A stretch of DNA of 29,696 bases from an uncultured Oscillospiraceae bacterium (GTDB taxonomy: Bacteria > Bacillota > Clostridia > Oscillospirales > Oscillospiraceae): contig CAJULJ010000035.1 of assembly GCA_910587395.1 (NCBI GenBank), positions 1-29,696 on the forward strand, in the 5' to 3' direction. Shown here in pieces: positions 15,124 to 23,761 of the stretch. Position numbers and translations under genes: made by a program. Position 1 is the stretch's first letter. Every line of letters begins with the position of its first letter. The notes below the pieces were generated by a model that saw nothing but the letters and a program-made list of their open reading frames with translations, had not been told where the DNA came from and ran no database searches.

Positions 15124-15543
15124 ATGCGCGTGATGGCCATCGACTACGGCGACGCCCGCACCGGAATTGCGGTGTCCGACGCCTCTGGAATGCTGACAGG
15201 TTATACCACAGTGATCCAGTCCCGCCAGGCGGAGCGGGTGGTGGAGGAGATTGCCCAAATCGCCCAAGAGCGCCAGGCGGAGGAGCTGGTGATGGGCTTT
15301 CCCCGAAACATGGACGGCACCGAGGGGCCCCGCGCGGAGCTGTACCGCTCCTTCGCCGCGCTGGTGGAGGAAAGGACCGGGATGCCTGTCCGCCTGTGGG
15401 ACGAGCGCCGCACCACCATTGAGGCCCACCAGATTCTCCACGCCTCGGGGAAGAGGATGAAGGCCCACAAAAAGAATGTGGACGCCGTGGCGGCAAGCCT
15501 CATTTTAGAGGGCTACCTCACTTGGCGGGCCAAAAATCCATAA
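15124..15543 (+). CDS. ruvX: Pre-16S rRNA nuclease / putative Holliday junction resolvase YqgF
   Basis: A 139-residue RNase H-fold protein. Motifs are MAIDYGDARTGIAVSD with the first catalytic Asp, VMGFPRNMDGTEG, RLWDERRTTIEAH, and the last acidic box KKNVDAVAASLILEGYL. YqgF trims the 16S rRNA 5' end in E. coli; it was first named as a resolvase by fold. Length is typical. ATG follows GGAAGGGAGAGATAAC. Confidence 0.95.
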   Translation: MRVMAIDYGDARTGIAVSDASGMLTGYTTVIQSRQAERVVEEIAQIAQERQAEELVMGFPRNMDGTEGPRAELYRSFAALVEERTGMPVRLWDERRTTIEAHQILHASGKRMKAHKKNVDAVAASLILEGYLTWRAKNP

Positions 15544-15549
15544 GGCCAC

Positions 15550-15713
15550 TCTTTTTCTTGAAAGAAAAAGAACCAAAAAGAACTTTAAACCGCTGACGTG
15601 GCCGGACAGAAACTAAAACGTTTCCGCCCGGCCACGAAACTCATCAAATTATAGAAGATAGTCTAAAAGTTTCTTTTTTCGCTTCCTTTTTTCTTTTCAA
15701 AGAAAAAAGGAAG
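15550..15713. repeat. AT-rich palindromes between convergent ruvX and ackA
   Basis: Three inverted repeats: TCTTTTTCTT/AAGAAAAAGA (15550-15571), CGTGGCCGG/CCGGCCACG (15597-15636) and a 15-base CTTCCTTTTTTCTTT/AAAGAAAAAAGGAAG (15682-15713). The two outer ones sit in similar sequence in opposite orientation (hairpin, A-rich run, AAAGAAACTTT-like), so the whole block is itself roughly palindromic. They likely act as terminators for both genes and could be a dispersed MITE-like repeat. Confidence 0.6.
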
Positions 15714-15720
15714 GGCGGGG

Positions 15721-16914
15721 TCAGGCAAGCTCCGCGGTATCCAGCGCGATCATGAGCTCCTCGTTGGTGGGGATGAGCAGCACCTTCACCTTGGAGTCGA
15801 TGGCCGAGATAATGGCCTCCTTGCCCCGGATATTGTTAGCGTCGGCGTCCATTTTCACACCCATGAACTCCAGCCCCGAGGCGATGGCCATGCGCTGCGC
15901 GCCGTCATTCTCGCCCACGCCCGCGGTGAAGATGATGGCGTCCACCCCGCCCATGGCGGCGGCGTAAGCGCCGATGTACTTCTTCACGTTGTAGCTGAAC
16001 ATTTCAAGGGCCAGGGCCGCCCGCTTGTTGCCGCTCTCAGCGGCGGCGCCCAGGTCACGGAAGTCGGAGGACACGCCGGACAAGCCCTGCATGCCGGATT
16101 TCTTGTTGAGTACGTTGAGCATTTCCTTGATGTCCATGCCGTGCTTGTTCATCAGGTACTCCATGATGCCCGCGTCCAGATCCCCGGACCGGGTGCCCAT
16201 GGGCAGGCCCGCCAGGGGGGTGAAGCCCATGGAGGTATCCACGCTCCTGCCGTTGCACACCGCGGCGATGGAGGAGCCGTTGCCCAGGTGGCAGGAGATG
16301 AGCTTCAGGCTGTCGATGGGCTTGCCCAGCATGTCCGCCGCCCGCTGGGTGACATAGCGGTGGCTGGTGCCGTGGAAGCCGTAGCGGCGCACCTTGTCCT
16401 GCTCATAATACTCATAGGGCAGAGCGTAGGTGTAGGCCACGGGAGGCATGGTCTGATGGAAGGCGGTGTCGAACACGCCCACCTGGGGCACGTCGGGACC
16501 CATGACGGCGATGCACGCCTTGATGCCGGTGATATTGGCGGGGTTGTGCAGGGGGGCAAGGGGCACGTTTTCCTCCAGAGCGGCCATCACCTTGTCGTCG
16601 ATCTTGACGGAGCAGGCGAAGGTCTCGCCGCCGTGGACCACGCGGTGGCCTACCGCGTCGATTTCCTTCATGGAGGAGATGACGCCGCCGTTGGGATTGA
16701 CCAGAGCGGTGAGCACTGCCTGGATGGCTTCGGCGTGGGTGGGCATGGACACGTCCGCCGCGTCCACCGTGGGCTTGCCGGGGGCTTTATAGGTGAATTT
16801 GCCGTCGATGCCGATGCGCTCGCACAGGCCCTTGGCCAGGACCTCCTGGGTGTTGGTGTCCAGCAGCTGATACTTCAGGGAAGAGCTGCCTGCGTTGATG
16901 ACGAGAACCTTCAT
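15721..16914 (-). CDS. ackA: Acetate kinase
   Basis: A 397-residue acetate kinase, converting acetyl phosphate and ADP to acetate and ATP, the energy-yielding end of mixed-acid fermentation. Family motifs are VLVINAGSSSLKYQL, GHRVVHGGE, FDTAFHQTMP, RRYGFHGTSH, CHLGNGSS and FTAGVGEN. I use ATG 16914: AAAGGAG lies 8 bases before it, while an upstream GTG overlaps that ribosome site. The length matches the family. Phosphotransacetylase is not next to it. It is divergent from tmcAL. Confidence 0.98.
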   Translation of the reverse strand: MKVLVINAGSSSLKYQLLDTNTQEVLAKGLCERIGIDGKFTYKAPGKPTVDAADVSMPTHAEAIQAVLTALVNPNGGVISSMKEIDAVGHRVVHGGETFACSVKIDDKVMAALEENVPLAPLHNPANITGIKACIAVMGPDVPQVGVFDTAFHQTMPPVAYTYALPYEYYEQDKVRRYGFHGTSHRYVTQRAADMLGKPIDSLKLISCHLGNGSSIAAVCNGRSVDTSMGFTPLAGLPMGTRSGDLDAGIMEYLMNKHGMDIKEMLNVLNKKSGMQGLSGVSSDFRDLGAAAESGNKRAALALEMFSYNVKKYIGAYAAAMGGVDAIIFTAGVGENDGAQRMAIASGLEFMGVKMDADANNIRGKEAIISAIDSKVKVLLIPTNEELMIALDTAELA

Positions 16915-17065
16915 GTTCCGCACTCCTTTGTCTTGGGCCCCGCGCGCGGTGGCCGTCTTTATGATAACTGGGTATTTACTTTGACGCAGCGCCTGATATA
17001 TAATGGGGCATCATGCACCGCGTCAAAGCGTGTAGTGACCGCGCCGCGGCCGTATTAACGGACAC

Positions 17066-17094
17066 ATTATACTACGTTGGCGGCCATACCGCAA
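17066..17094 (-). promoter_or_regulatory. Promoter of ackA
   Basis: On the minus strand TTGCGG (17089-17094), 17 bases and a perfect TATAAT (17066-17071). The leader would be about 145 bases and contains a 9-base inverted repeat CTTTGACGC/GCGTCAAAG (about 16979-17027), which could be an operator or hairpin. Confidence 0.75.
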
Positions 17095-17194
17095 GTATTT
17101 TTCTCATTTTTCACAAAATGAGCCGGAGTATGGGCAGATAATATCCCTGGGCGGCGGCAGAAAATGAAACAACCGGAAAAAGGAGGACTCCCGG

Positions 17195-18316
17195 ATGGAG
17201 GTCGTGGGTATCATTGCTGAGTACAACCCTTTTCACGCCGGGCACGCCCTCCATGTCGCCGAGACCCGCCGCCGGGTGGGGGAGTGCGCCGTCATTGCGG
17301 TCATGAGCGGAAATTTCGTCCAGCGGGGGGACTGCGCCGTGTTCGACAAATGGGCCCGGGCCCGCGCCGCCCTGGAGGGGGGCGTGGATCTGGTGCTGGA
17401 ACTGCCCACGGTGTGGGCGGCATCCTCGGCGGAGGGCTTTGCGCGGGGAGCCGCAGGTATTCTGGAGGCCGCGGGCGTGGCGACCCGCCTGTCCTTTGGC
17501 AGCGAGTGCGGAGATGTGGACAAGCTCCAACCGGTGGCCGCTTGTCTGGACAGTGAAATCTATCAAGCCGGACTGCGCCGTTTCCTGGATGAGGGGATGC
17601 CCTTCGCCGCCTGCCGTCAGGCGGTGGTGCGGGGTATGCTGGGGGAAAGCCTGTCGGATTTGCTGTCCCAGCCCAACAACAACCTGGGTGTCGAGTATAT
17701 CCGGGCGCTGAATCGTCTGAAAAGCTCCATCCAGCCCCTCTCTATCCGCCGGACCGGAGCGGCTCACGACGGGGGAGAGCACCCCCGGTACCCCTCCGCC
17801 TCCTTGATACGGAAGAAAATTCTGGCGGGGGAGCTGCCCGCGGAAAACCCCGCCAGCCTGAACTATGGCCAACGCGGGGCGCTGGCCGTCCTGCGCTCCA
17901 TGGACGAGGCGGACTTCGCCGCCCTGCCCGACTGCGGAGAGGGGCTGTCCCGGCGGATTTTCCGGGCGGTGCGCCAGGGCCGGACGCTGGAGGAAATCTA
18001 TGATCTGGCCAAAACAAAGCGATATGCCCACGCCCGCATCCGCCGGACGGTGCTGTGGGGAGCGCTGGGCCTGAAGGAGCGGGACCGCCCCTGCCGGCCC
18101 CCATATATCCGGGTATTGGGAGCCGGCGCGCGGGGCAGAGAGGTGCTGCGGAAGATGAAGGAAAAGGCGGCCCTGCCCGTCATCACCAAGCCCGCCCACG
18201 GAAAAGGCCTGCCCCTGTTTGAGCTGGAGGCCCGATGCACCGATTTTTATCAGCTGTGCCGGAGGAACCCAGGCCCCTGCGGGCTGGAATGGACCACCAA
18301 TCCGGTGATGATATGA
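17195..18316 (+). CDS. tmcAL: tRNA(Met) cytidine acetate ligase
   Basis: A 373-residue protein of the YlbM/TmcAL family, which uses acetate and ATP to make N4-acetylcytidine at the wobble base of elongator tRNA-Met. The nucleotidyltransferase start EYNPFHAGHALH contains the H-x-G-H motif (His14, His17), followed by VMSGNFVQRGDCAVFDKWARA, typical of the family. The C-terminal half would bind tRNA. The ATG follows AAAGGAGG. It is divergent from acetate kinase, which makes its substrate acetate; this pairing is common in Bacillota. It runs codirectionally into pepT after 28 bases. Confidence 0.93.
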   Translation: MEVVGIIAEYNPFHAGHALHVAETRRRVGECAVIAVMSGNFVQRGDCAVFDKWARARAALEGGVDLVLELPTVWAASSAEGFARGAAGILEAAGVATRLSFGSECGDVDKLQPVAACLDSEIYQAGLRRFLDEGMPFAACRQAVVRGMLGESLSDLLSQPNNNLGVEYIRALNRLKSSIQPLSIRRTGAAHDGGEHPRYPSASLIRKKILAGELPAENPASLNYGQRGALAVLRSMDEADFAALPDCGEGLSRRIFRAVRQGRTLEEIYDLAKTKRYAHARIRRTVLWGALGLKERDRPCRPPYIRVLGAGARGREVLRKMKEKAALPVITKPAHGKGLPLFELEARCTDFYQLCRRNPGPCGLEWTTNPVMI

Positions 18317-18344
18317 ATTTTAATTGGAAAGGAAGTTTTAATTG

Positions 18345-19562
18345 ATGCGCGCCTATGAACGTCTGATCAAATACGCCAAAATCCACACCGAATCCGCCAT
18401 GGATATGGGAACCACCCCCTCCACCGCCTGTCAGTGGGATCTGGCCCGGCTGCTGGTGGACGAGCTGAAGGAGCTTGGCCTGGAAAACCCCAGTGTGGAC
18501 GAGCACTGCATCGTCACCGCCTGGCTGCCCGCCGCCCCCGGCTGCGAGAGCGTCCCCGCCCTGGGCCTCCTGGCCCACATGGACACCGCCCCCGCCTTTT
18601 CCGGCAAGAACGTAAATCCCATCGTCCACGAGAACTACGACGGCGGCGACATCGTTCTGCCCAAGGAGGGGCGGGTCATCAAGGCTGCGGACTTTCCCTT
18701 TCTGGCGGGTTTGAAGGGCAGGACCCTCATCACCGCCGACGGCTCCACTCTGCTGGGGGCGGACGACAAGGCGGGCGTGGCGGAGATCATGACCCTGTGT
18801 GAGCGCATTCTCTCCGAAAACCTGCCCCACGGACGGCTGTGCATCGCCTTCACCCCCGACGAGGAGATCGGCGAAGGTCCGGACCACTTTGACGTGGCCG
18901 CCTTCGGCGCGAAATATGCTTACACCGTGGACGGCGGCGCGGCCGGGTCCATCGAGTACGAGAACTTCAACGCCGCCACCGCCATCGTGGACATCACCGG
19001 CGTGTCCGTCCACCCCGGCGCCGCCAAGGACGTGATGGAGAATGCCCTGCTCCTGGCGCAGGAGTTCAACGCCCTGCTTCCGCCGCAGGCCATTCCCGGC
19101 AAGACCGAGGGCTACCAGGGCTTCTTCCACCTGGACCGGATGGAGGGCACCGCCGCCCACGCCTGGATGGAGTATATCGTCCGGGACCACGACAAGGGAG
19201 AGTTTACGGTGAAAAAGGCCCTGATGGGCCGAGCCGCCTCTCAAATCCAGGCCGCTCACCCCACGGCCAGGGTGGAGATTACCGTCAAGGACAGCTACTA
19301 CAATATGAAGGAGCGGCTGGCGGACTGTATGCACCTGATCGACAACGCCAAAAAGGCGGCGGAAATGGCGGGGGTATCCCCCGTGGTGGAGCCCATCCGG
19401 GGCGGCACCGACGGGGCGAGGCTGAGCTATATGGGACTGCCCTGTCCCAACCTGGGCACCGGAGGCTACAACTTCCACGGCCCCCAGGAGCTGGCCTGTG
19501 TGGAGGAGATGGACCGCGTGGTGGACATTCTGGCCAACATCGTGGCGCTGTACAGCAAATGA
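18345..19562 (+). CDS. pepT: Peptidase T (tripeptide aminopeptidase)
   Basis: A 405-residue M20-family zinc peptidase that removes the first residue from tripeptides in the cytoplasm. Metal ligands are His78 and Asp80 (LLAHMDTAP), Asp140 (LGADDKAG), catalytic Glu173/Glu174 (PDEEIGEG), Asp196 and a late His in GYNFHGPQE. GGTDGARLSYMGLPCPNLGTG is the PepT signature. ATG 18345 is chosen over the adjacent TTG 18342; GGAAAGGAAG precedes. Length is normal. Confidence 0.96.
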   Translation: MRAYERLIKYAKIHTESAMDMGTTPSTACQWDLARLLVDELKELGLENPSVDEHCIVTAWLPAAPGCESVPALGLLAHMDTAPAFSGKNVNPIVHENYDGGDIVLPKEGRVIKAADFPFLAGLKGRTLITADGSTLLGADDKAGVAEIMTLCERILSENLPHGRLCIAFTPDEEIGEGPDHFDVAAFGAKYAYTVDGGAAGSIEYENFNAATAIVDITGVSVHPGAAKDVMENALLLAQEFNALLPPQAIPGKTEGYQGFFHLDRMEGTAAHAWMEYIVRDHDKGEFTVKKALMGRAASQIQAAHPTARVEITVKDSYYNMKERLADCMHLIDNAKKAAEMAGVSPVVEPIRGGTDGARLSYMGLPCPNLGTGGYNFHGPQELACVEEMDRVVDILANIVALYSK

Positions 19563-19635
19563 TTTACAGTTTATTGATTATTTCCCAGCCCGGTTGGGGT
19601 AGAATGTGCTCAAAGCCTGTAAAGGAGGCATTCCT

Positions 19636-20478
19636 GTGATTTATCGCAACGACCACTACGGGCCCATTGACCGTTTCTGCGCCAAGCACCCCCGCTTCGG
19701 CATCTCCAACCTGGCCATGTACATCGCCATCGGACAGGCCGCTGTGGGCATCCTGAGCCTGTTTCCCGGGTTCAGCCTGCTCGGCGTGTGGCTCATGTTC
19801 AGCCGCACCGCCATCCTTCATGGTGAGGTGTGGCGGCTGATTACCTTTGTTTTTGTGCCCAATGACAACAATCCCTTCTACCTTCTGCTGGGCTGCTACG
19901 TGATTTTCTGGACGGGCCAGATGCTGGAGCGGGAGTGGGGCACCGCCAAATTCAGTCTTTTTTATCTGGGCGGGGTGCTGTGGTCCATTTTGGGCGGGAT
20001 GCTTCTCGGCACCATCGACATCTATTACATCCACCTGTCCTTCTTCCTGGTTATCGCCACCATGTATAGTGAGATGCAGGTGCTGTTCATGTTCGTGCTG
20101 CCCATCAAGATGAAGTGGCTGGCCCTTCTGGACGTGGCCCTCATTCTGCTCAACGCGGTGGAGTACGGCCCCGTGGTCATCCTGCTGGCCCTGCCCAGCT
20201 TTGTCAACTACTTCATTTTCACCTGGCCCTTCTGGTCCATGAAGCTGGGCTTTGTCCGCCGTCAGGCGGACCCCCAGGTCATCAACTTCAAGCGGGCCAA
20301 GCGTCAGGCGGAAAAGAAGGCCAGGGAGACGGGCGGGTACATGCACAAGTGCGCCGTGTGCGGCATCACCGACGAGGACGACCCCGGCATGGAGTTTCGT
20401 TACTGCTCCAAGTGTGACGGGTATTACTGCTACTGCGCCAACCACATCAATAACCACATCCACATCAGAAACGATTGA
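19636..20478 (+). CDS. Rhomboid-like membrane protein with C-terminal zinc ribbon
   Basis: A 280-residue protein with about six membrane segments (about residues 20-200) and a cytoplasmic tail. The layout and the run LHGEVWRLITFVFVP resemble rhomboids (HGEWWRLIT pattern). However, the catalytic G-x-S-G is not seen; the matching segment reads IYYIHLSFFLVIATMYSEM. The tail has a zinc ribbon, CAVCG and YCSKCDGYYCYC, about residues 237-265. So it is rhomboid-like but probably not a protease. The start is GTG 19636, 7 bases after AAAGGAGG. It is a single gene ending at a strong terminator. Function unknown. Confidence 0.75.
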   Translation: MIYRNDHYGPIDRFCAKHPRFGISNLAMYIAIGQAAVGILSLFPGFSLLGVWLMFSRTAILHGEVWRLITFVFVPNDNNPFYLLLGCYVIFWTGQMLEREWGTAKFSLFYLGGVLWSILGGMLLGTIDIYYIHLSFFLVIATMYSEMQVLFMFVLPIKMKWLALLDVALILLNAVEYGPVVILLALPSFVNYFIFTWPFWSMKLGFVRRQADPQVINFKRAKRQAEKKARETGGYMHKCAVCGITDEDDPGMEFRYCSKCDGYYCYCANHINNHIHIRND

Positions 20479-20532
20479 GCGAATCCCCCGCCGTCCGGCC
20501 CATGTCATGAGTTTCAGCTCGAATACACCCGA

Positions 20533-20576
20533 ATGCAAAAACTCCCGTCTGTGCAAGCAGACGGGAGTTTTTGCAT
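20533..20576 (+). terminator. Rho-independent terminator after the rhomboid-like gene
   Basis: A perfect 19-base inverted repeat (20533-20551 and 20558-20576) with loop TGCAAG, ending in GGGAGTTTTTGCAT. The A-rich left arm would allow function in both directions. Confidence 0.88.
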
Positions 20577-20857
20577 AACGCTATGAAATAGTCCCTGCAA
20601 TTCCAGCGGATATCGGGTCAAAAAGTAAAAAGCGGCCCGCCGCAGAGTGTTGGCGCTCCACGGCCCTGTGCGGGCGCTCCTGCCATGGGACATTTTTTCT
20701 TCACAAGTACGCCCTCCAATGTTTCCCGCTCCGGATTTTGCCTTTCCTCATGCTTGTATTTTCCTGTGAAATGTCGTATAATCAAGTCGAAATATGGGAG
20801 AATCCCGGCAGCTCACCTCCCCGGCGGAACAATCATAACATAAAGGAGGCCATCTTT
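20577..20857. other. Intergenic stretch with a promoter and no gene
   Basis: I see no gene here. GGCGCTCC occurs twice (about 20652 and 20672). The useful element is the promoter at 20754-20782. The open frame that begins at 20738 in this stretch is only the upstream extension of the kinase frame and lacks a ribosome site. Confidence 0.6.
20754..20782 (+). promoter_or_regulatory. Promoter of the nucleoside kinase gene
   Basis: TTGTAT (20754-20759), 17 bases, TATAAT (20777-20782). The transcript would start near 20789, which rules out the ATG/GTG codons before it and supports ATG 20858 after AAAGGAGG. Confidence 0.8.
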
Positions 20858-22528
20858 ATGGAAGAGAAGAGAATGCTAACGGTCACTGTGGACGGCGAGT
20901 CGTACGCCTACCCCTACGCAACGCCCTACCGCGTCATCGCGGCGGACTTTCAGGACCGGTTCCCCTGCGACATCCTGCTGGTCAACCGGGACGGAAAGCT
21001 CTGTGAGCTCCACAAGGTTCTGGACCGGGACTGCTCGCTGAAGATGGTCACCGCCCAGGACGTACCCGGTATCCAGACCTATGAACGAAGCGCGGTCTTT
21101 CTGATGCTGAAAGCCTTCTACGACGTGGCGGGCCGGGACAATGTGGAGCTCATCTCCATAGCGTACTCTCTCAGCCGCGCCCTCTTTATCCGGGCCAAGG
21201 GCAATTTCACCCTGGACCAAGCCCTGCTGGACCGGGTGGAGGAGCGTATGCGGGAGCTGTCCGCCCAGGCGCTGCCCATCGAAAAGAAGTCCATCAACAC
21301 CGACGACGCCATGGAACTGTTCCGCAGGGAGGGCCTGATCCACAAGGCTCAGCTTCTCAGCTTCCGCATCAATTCCCACGTCAACGTCTACTCCCTGGAC
21401 GGCTTTGTGGACTACTTTTACGGCTACATGGTACCGGACACCGGCTATATCAGGTGCTTCGGCCTGGAGCTGTTTGAAAACGGCTTCGTCCTGCGCCTGC
21501 CCACCCTGAAAAATCCCAACCAGCTCGGGGACTTCCGCCCCTCCATGAAGGTCTACCGGGCGCTGTACGATTCCACCCTGCGCGCCGAATCGCTGAATGT
21601 CTCCAACGTGGCGGCACTGAACACCACCATTGCCCAAGGCGGGGCCATGCCGCTGATCCTCACCTATGAAGCCATGATGGAAAAGAAAATCGGCGACATC
21701 GCCGCTGAGATCGCCGCCCGGAAGGACGTCCGCTTCGTCATGATCGCGGGACCGTCCTCCTCCGGCAAGACCACCTTCTCTCACCGGCTGTCCACCCAGC
21801 TGCGGTCCTGCGGCCTGCATCCCCACGCCATCGCCACCGACAACTATTTCGTCAACCGGGACAAGACCCCCCGGGACGAAAACGGCAATTACGACTTTGA
21901 GGGCCTGGCCGCCATGGATGTGGAGCAGTTCAATACGGACATGATGCGCCTGCTGAACGGCGAAACCGTAGAGATGCCCTCCTATAATTTCAAGAAGGGC
22001 CAGCGTGAGTACAACGGCAATTACCTCACCCTGGGCCAGGGGGACGTGCTGGTCATTGAGGGAATTCACTGCCTCAACGACCAGTTCACCTACGCGCTGC
22101 CCAAGCAGAGCAAGTACAGAATCTACATCAGCTGTCTCACCACCCTGAACATCGACGATCACAACCGCATCCCCACCACTGACGCCCGCCTGCTGCGGCG
22201 CATCGAACGGGACGCCCGGACCCGCGGCTACAGCGCCCAGGCCACCATCAAGATGTGGCCCTCCGTCCGGCGGGGCGAGGAAAACAACATATTCCCCTTC
22301 CAGGACAGCGCGGACATGGTTTTCAACTCCTCCCTGATTTACGAGACGGCCCTGCTCAAGCCCTATGTGCAGCCCCTGCTCTTCGGCGTTCCCAGAGACA
22401 GCGAGGAGTACATCGAGGCCAAGCGGCTGCTGAAATTCCTGAACTATTTCCTGCCCATTCCTGCGGACAACATCCCCAAAACCTCCCTCATGCGGGAGTT
22501 CATCGGCGGGGGCTGCTACCACGCCTGA
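20858..22528 (+). CDS. Nucleoside kinase with ThrRS-like N-terminal domains
   Basis: A 556-residue protein. The first 60 residues look like a TGS-type beta-grasp domain, about 70-270 resembles the second additional (editing-like) domain of threonyl-tRNA synthetase, and the C-terminal half is a uridine-kinase-type P-loop NTPase. The Walker A is GPSSSGKTT (residues 298-306). DNYFVNRDKTPRDENGNYDFE and VLVIEGIHCLND fit the uridine kinase family. Members of this fusion family occur across Clostridia; their substrate is not settled to my knowledge, but uridine/cytidine is the usual annotation. The ATG follows AAAGGAGG by 8 bases. It is monocistronic, between its own promoter and terminator. Confidence 0.88.
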   Translation: MEEKRMLTVTVDGESYAYPYATPYRVIAADFQDRFPCDILLVNRDGKLCELHKVLDRDCSLKMVTAQDVPGIQTYERSAVFLMLKAFYDVAGRDNVELISIAYSLSRALFIRAKGNFTLDQALLDRVEERMRELSAQALPIEKKSINTDDAMELFRREGLIHKAQLLSFRINSHVNVYSLDGFVDYFYGYMVPDTGYIRCFGLELFENGFVLRLPTLKNPNQLGDFRPSMKVYRALYDSTLRAESLNVSNVAALNTTIAQGGAMPLILTYEAMMEKKIGDIAAEIAARKDVRFVMIAGPSSSGKTTFSHRLSTQLRSCGLHPHAIATDNYFVNRDKTPRDENGNYDFEGLAAMDVEQFNTDMMRLLNGETVEMPSYNFKKGQREYNGNYLTLGQGDVLVIEGIHCLNDQFTYALPKQSKYRIYISCLTTLNIDDHNRIPTTDARLLRRIERDARTRGYSAQATIKMWPSVRRGEENNIFPFQDSADMVFNSSLIYETALLKPYVQPLLFGVPRDSEEYIEAKRLLKFLNYFLPIPADNIPKTSLMREFIGGGCYHA

Positions 22529-22552
22529 CGCGCGGCGGCATCTCCGCACGCG

Positions 22553-22590
22553 AAAGCCGGGCGCGCCCAGATGGGCGCGCCCGGCTTTTT
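22553..22590 (+). terminator. Rho-independent terminator after the nucleoside kinase
   Basis: A 17-base inverted repeat AAAGCCGGGCGCGCCCA (22553-22569) and its complement (22572-22588), with a T run through 22590. Very stable and GC-rich. Confidence 0.88.
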
Positions 22591-22714
22591 GCACCGCGGC
22601 TTTCCTTTCCTGAAAAGAACTCCAGCTCACCCTCCGCTCATCTGTTCGAAGGCGTTCTCCATCTCCCCGTCCGGCCCCGCCATGACCAGGCTCACCGCCG
22701 CAACGCGGGCCTCT

Positions 22715-23344
22715 CTACCCCCGAGTGACCTTGATGAGCAGAAGCTCCCCCTCCTCCACCGACACCACGGCGCGGTCTCCGGGCAGCACCTCATTACTGA
22801 TGCCGTACTGATAGGTACAGTCGATCTCCGCGCCCTGCAGAGGATACTTCGCGTTCTTTACGGTAATCCCCCTCGCCCTCCCCGTGATGTTCAGCAGGGA
22901 GAAAAAGGGGTACGAATCATCAATATAGACCGGATTTTTCGACACGATCTCCATCTCCGAATAGTCGTCCACCAGCAAAGCCTCCCTGCCCAGGGCATGG
23001 AGCTTCAGCAGGATGGACACATTACCCAGCGTGTGGTCCAGCCGCGCGCCCGCGGCGCCGATGAGCAAAAAGCTGTCAAACCCTCTTTTGACTGCCTCCT
23101 TCGCCGCAAACACCGTGTCGGTATCGTCCTTCTCGCAGGGCAGGACAATGGTCTCCACACCTGAATGGGGGTTGGAATGGGAATCAAAATCCCCCACGAT
23201 CAGATGGGGCGTGATGCCCAGCGCCTTCTGATGCGCCAGCCCGCCGTCGCAGAAAATGTTGAAGTCGTCCTCTCTCAGGTGCCGGCGGACAAATTCATAG
23301 TCCCCGATCCCGGCCCCGCCCACAATGACACATCTTCTGTTCAT
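22715..23344 (-). CDS. Thiamine pyrophosphokinase
   Basis: A 209-residue enzyme that transfers pyrophosphate from ATP to thiamine, giving the cofactor thiamine diphosphate. Motifs are CDGGLAHQKALGITPHLIVG, GDFDS, EKDDTDTVFAAKEA and GARLDHTLGN, all standard for the family. Length is typical. It is alone on this strand, and I see no TPP riboswitch pattern upstream. A few bases after its stop another frame stays open for about 30 codons to 22630; I do not call that a gene. Confidence 0.93.
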   Translation of the reverse strand: MNRRCVIVGGAGIGDYEFVRRHLREDDFNIFCDGGLAHQKALGITPHLIVGDFDSHSNPHSGVETIVLPCEKDDTDTVFAAKEAVKRGFDSFLLIGAAGARLDHTLGNVSILLKLHALGREALLVDDYSEMEIVSKNPVYIDDSYPFFSLLNITGRARGITVKNAKYPLQGAEIDCTYQYGISNEVLPGDRAVVSVEEGELLLIKVTRG

Positions 23345-23574
23345 CCTTACTCACCGCCATTACAAAATGCCGCTTTTTCCCAAAAACAAAATCAGGCAGA
23401 AGCCAACATCGAAGTTTTTCTTGATGCGGTCCATTGTCCGCCCCTGATAAGTTCCGTTTTAAGGCTTGCCGCACGCCCCGTCATCCACCGGCTCCAGCCA
23501 TTCGCTGGGCGGCCAGCAGGAGCTGCCCGCCCTTGTAACGGATGTGCCAGCTGCTGCGGCAGCCCGTATTTTTC

Positions 23575-23603
23575 ATTGTACAAAAAATCCCGGGCAAAAT
23601 CAA
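23575..23603 (-). promoter_or_regulatory. Possible promoter of the thiamine pyrophosphokinase gene
   Basis: On the minus strand TTGATT (23598-23603), 17 bases, TACAAT (23575-23580). It would give a leader of about 225 bases, unusually long, with no riboswitch that I recognise. Confidence 0.5.
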
Positions 23604-23731
23604 TACGGATTTTTAGGCTTCCCATATGCGGCGCTGATGCGAAGCAAAAACCCGCCGCGTGCGCGTCAAGCGCGTCGGTCAGCAGCTCCTCCGGCCCGCT
23701 TTCCAGCAGCTCCACGTCTCCCGCTCTTTTC

Positions 23732-23761
23732 TTGTACAAGCTCCCCTTTTTGTGGTATACT
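23732..23761 (+). promoter_or_regulatory. Promoter of the PHP-domain phosphatase gene
   Basis: TTGTAC (23732-23737), 18 bases, TATACT (23756-23761) with an upstream TG (extended -10). The short leader (about 48 bases) contains AAGGAAG before ATG 23816. Confidence 0.7.

Noticed and set aside
16141..17058. 305-codon plus-strand frame opposite ackA
   Set aside because: Shadow of the well-supported acetate kinase gene; it also runs through the ackA promoter.
20876..22630. 584-codon minus-strand open frame opposite the nucleoside kinase
   Set aside because: Antisense shadow of a high-GC gene; composition is low-complexity (Val, Gln, Gly, His) and no domain is seen.
22630..22730. About 30 codons open on the minus strand just after the thiamine kinase stop
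   Set aside because: The end reads plausibly as protein (AGPDGEMENAFEQMSGG) but there is no start with a ribosome site and it overlaps the kinase gene's end; too little to call.
23345..23580. TPP riboswitch upstream of the thiamine pyrophosphokinase gene
   Set aside because: The conserved CTGAGA and later box of the TPP aptamer are not found in the leader.
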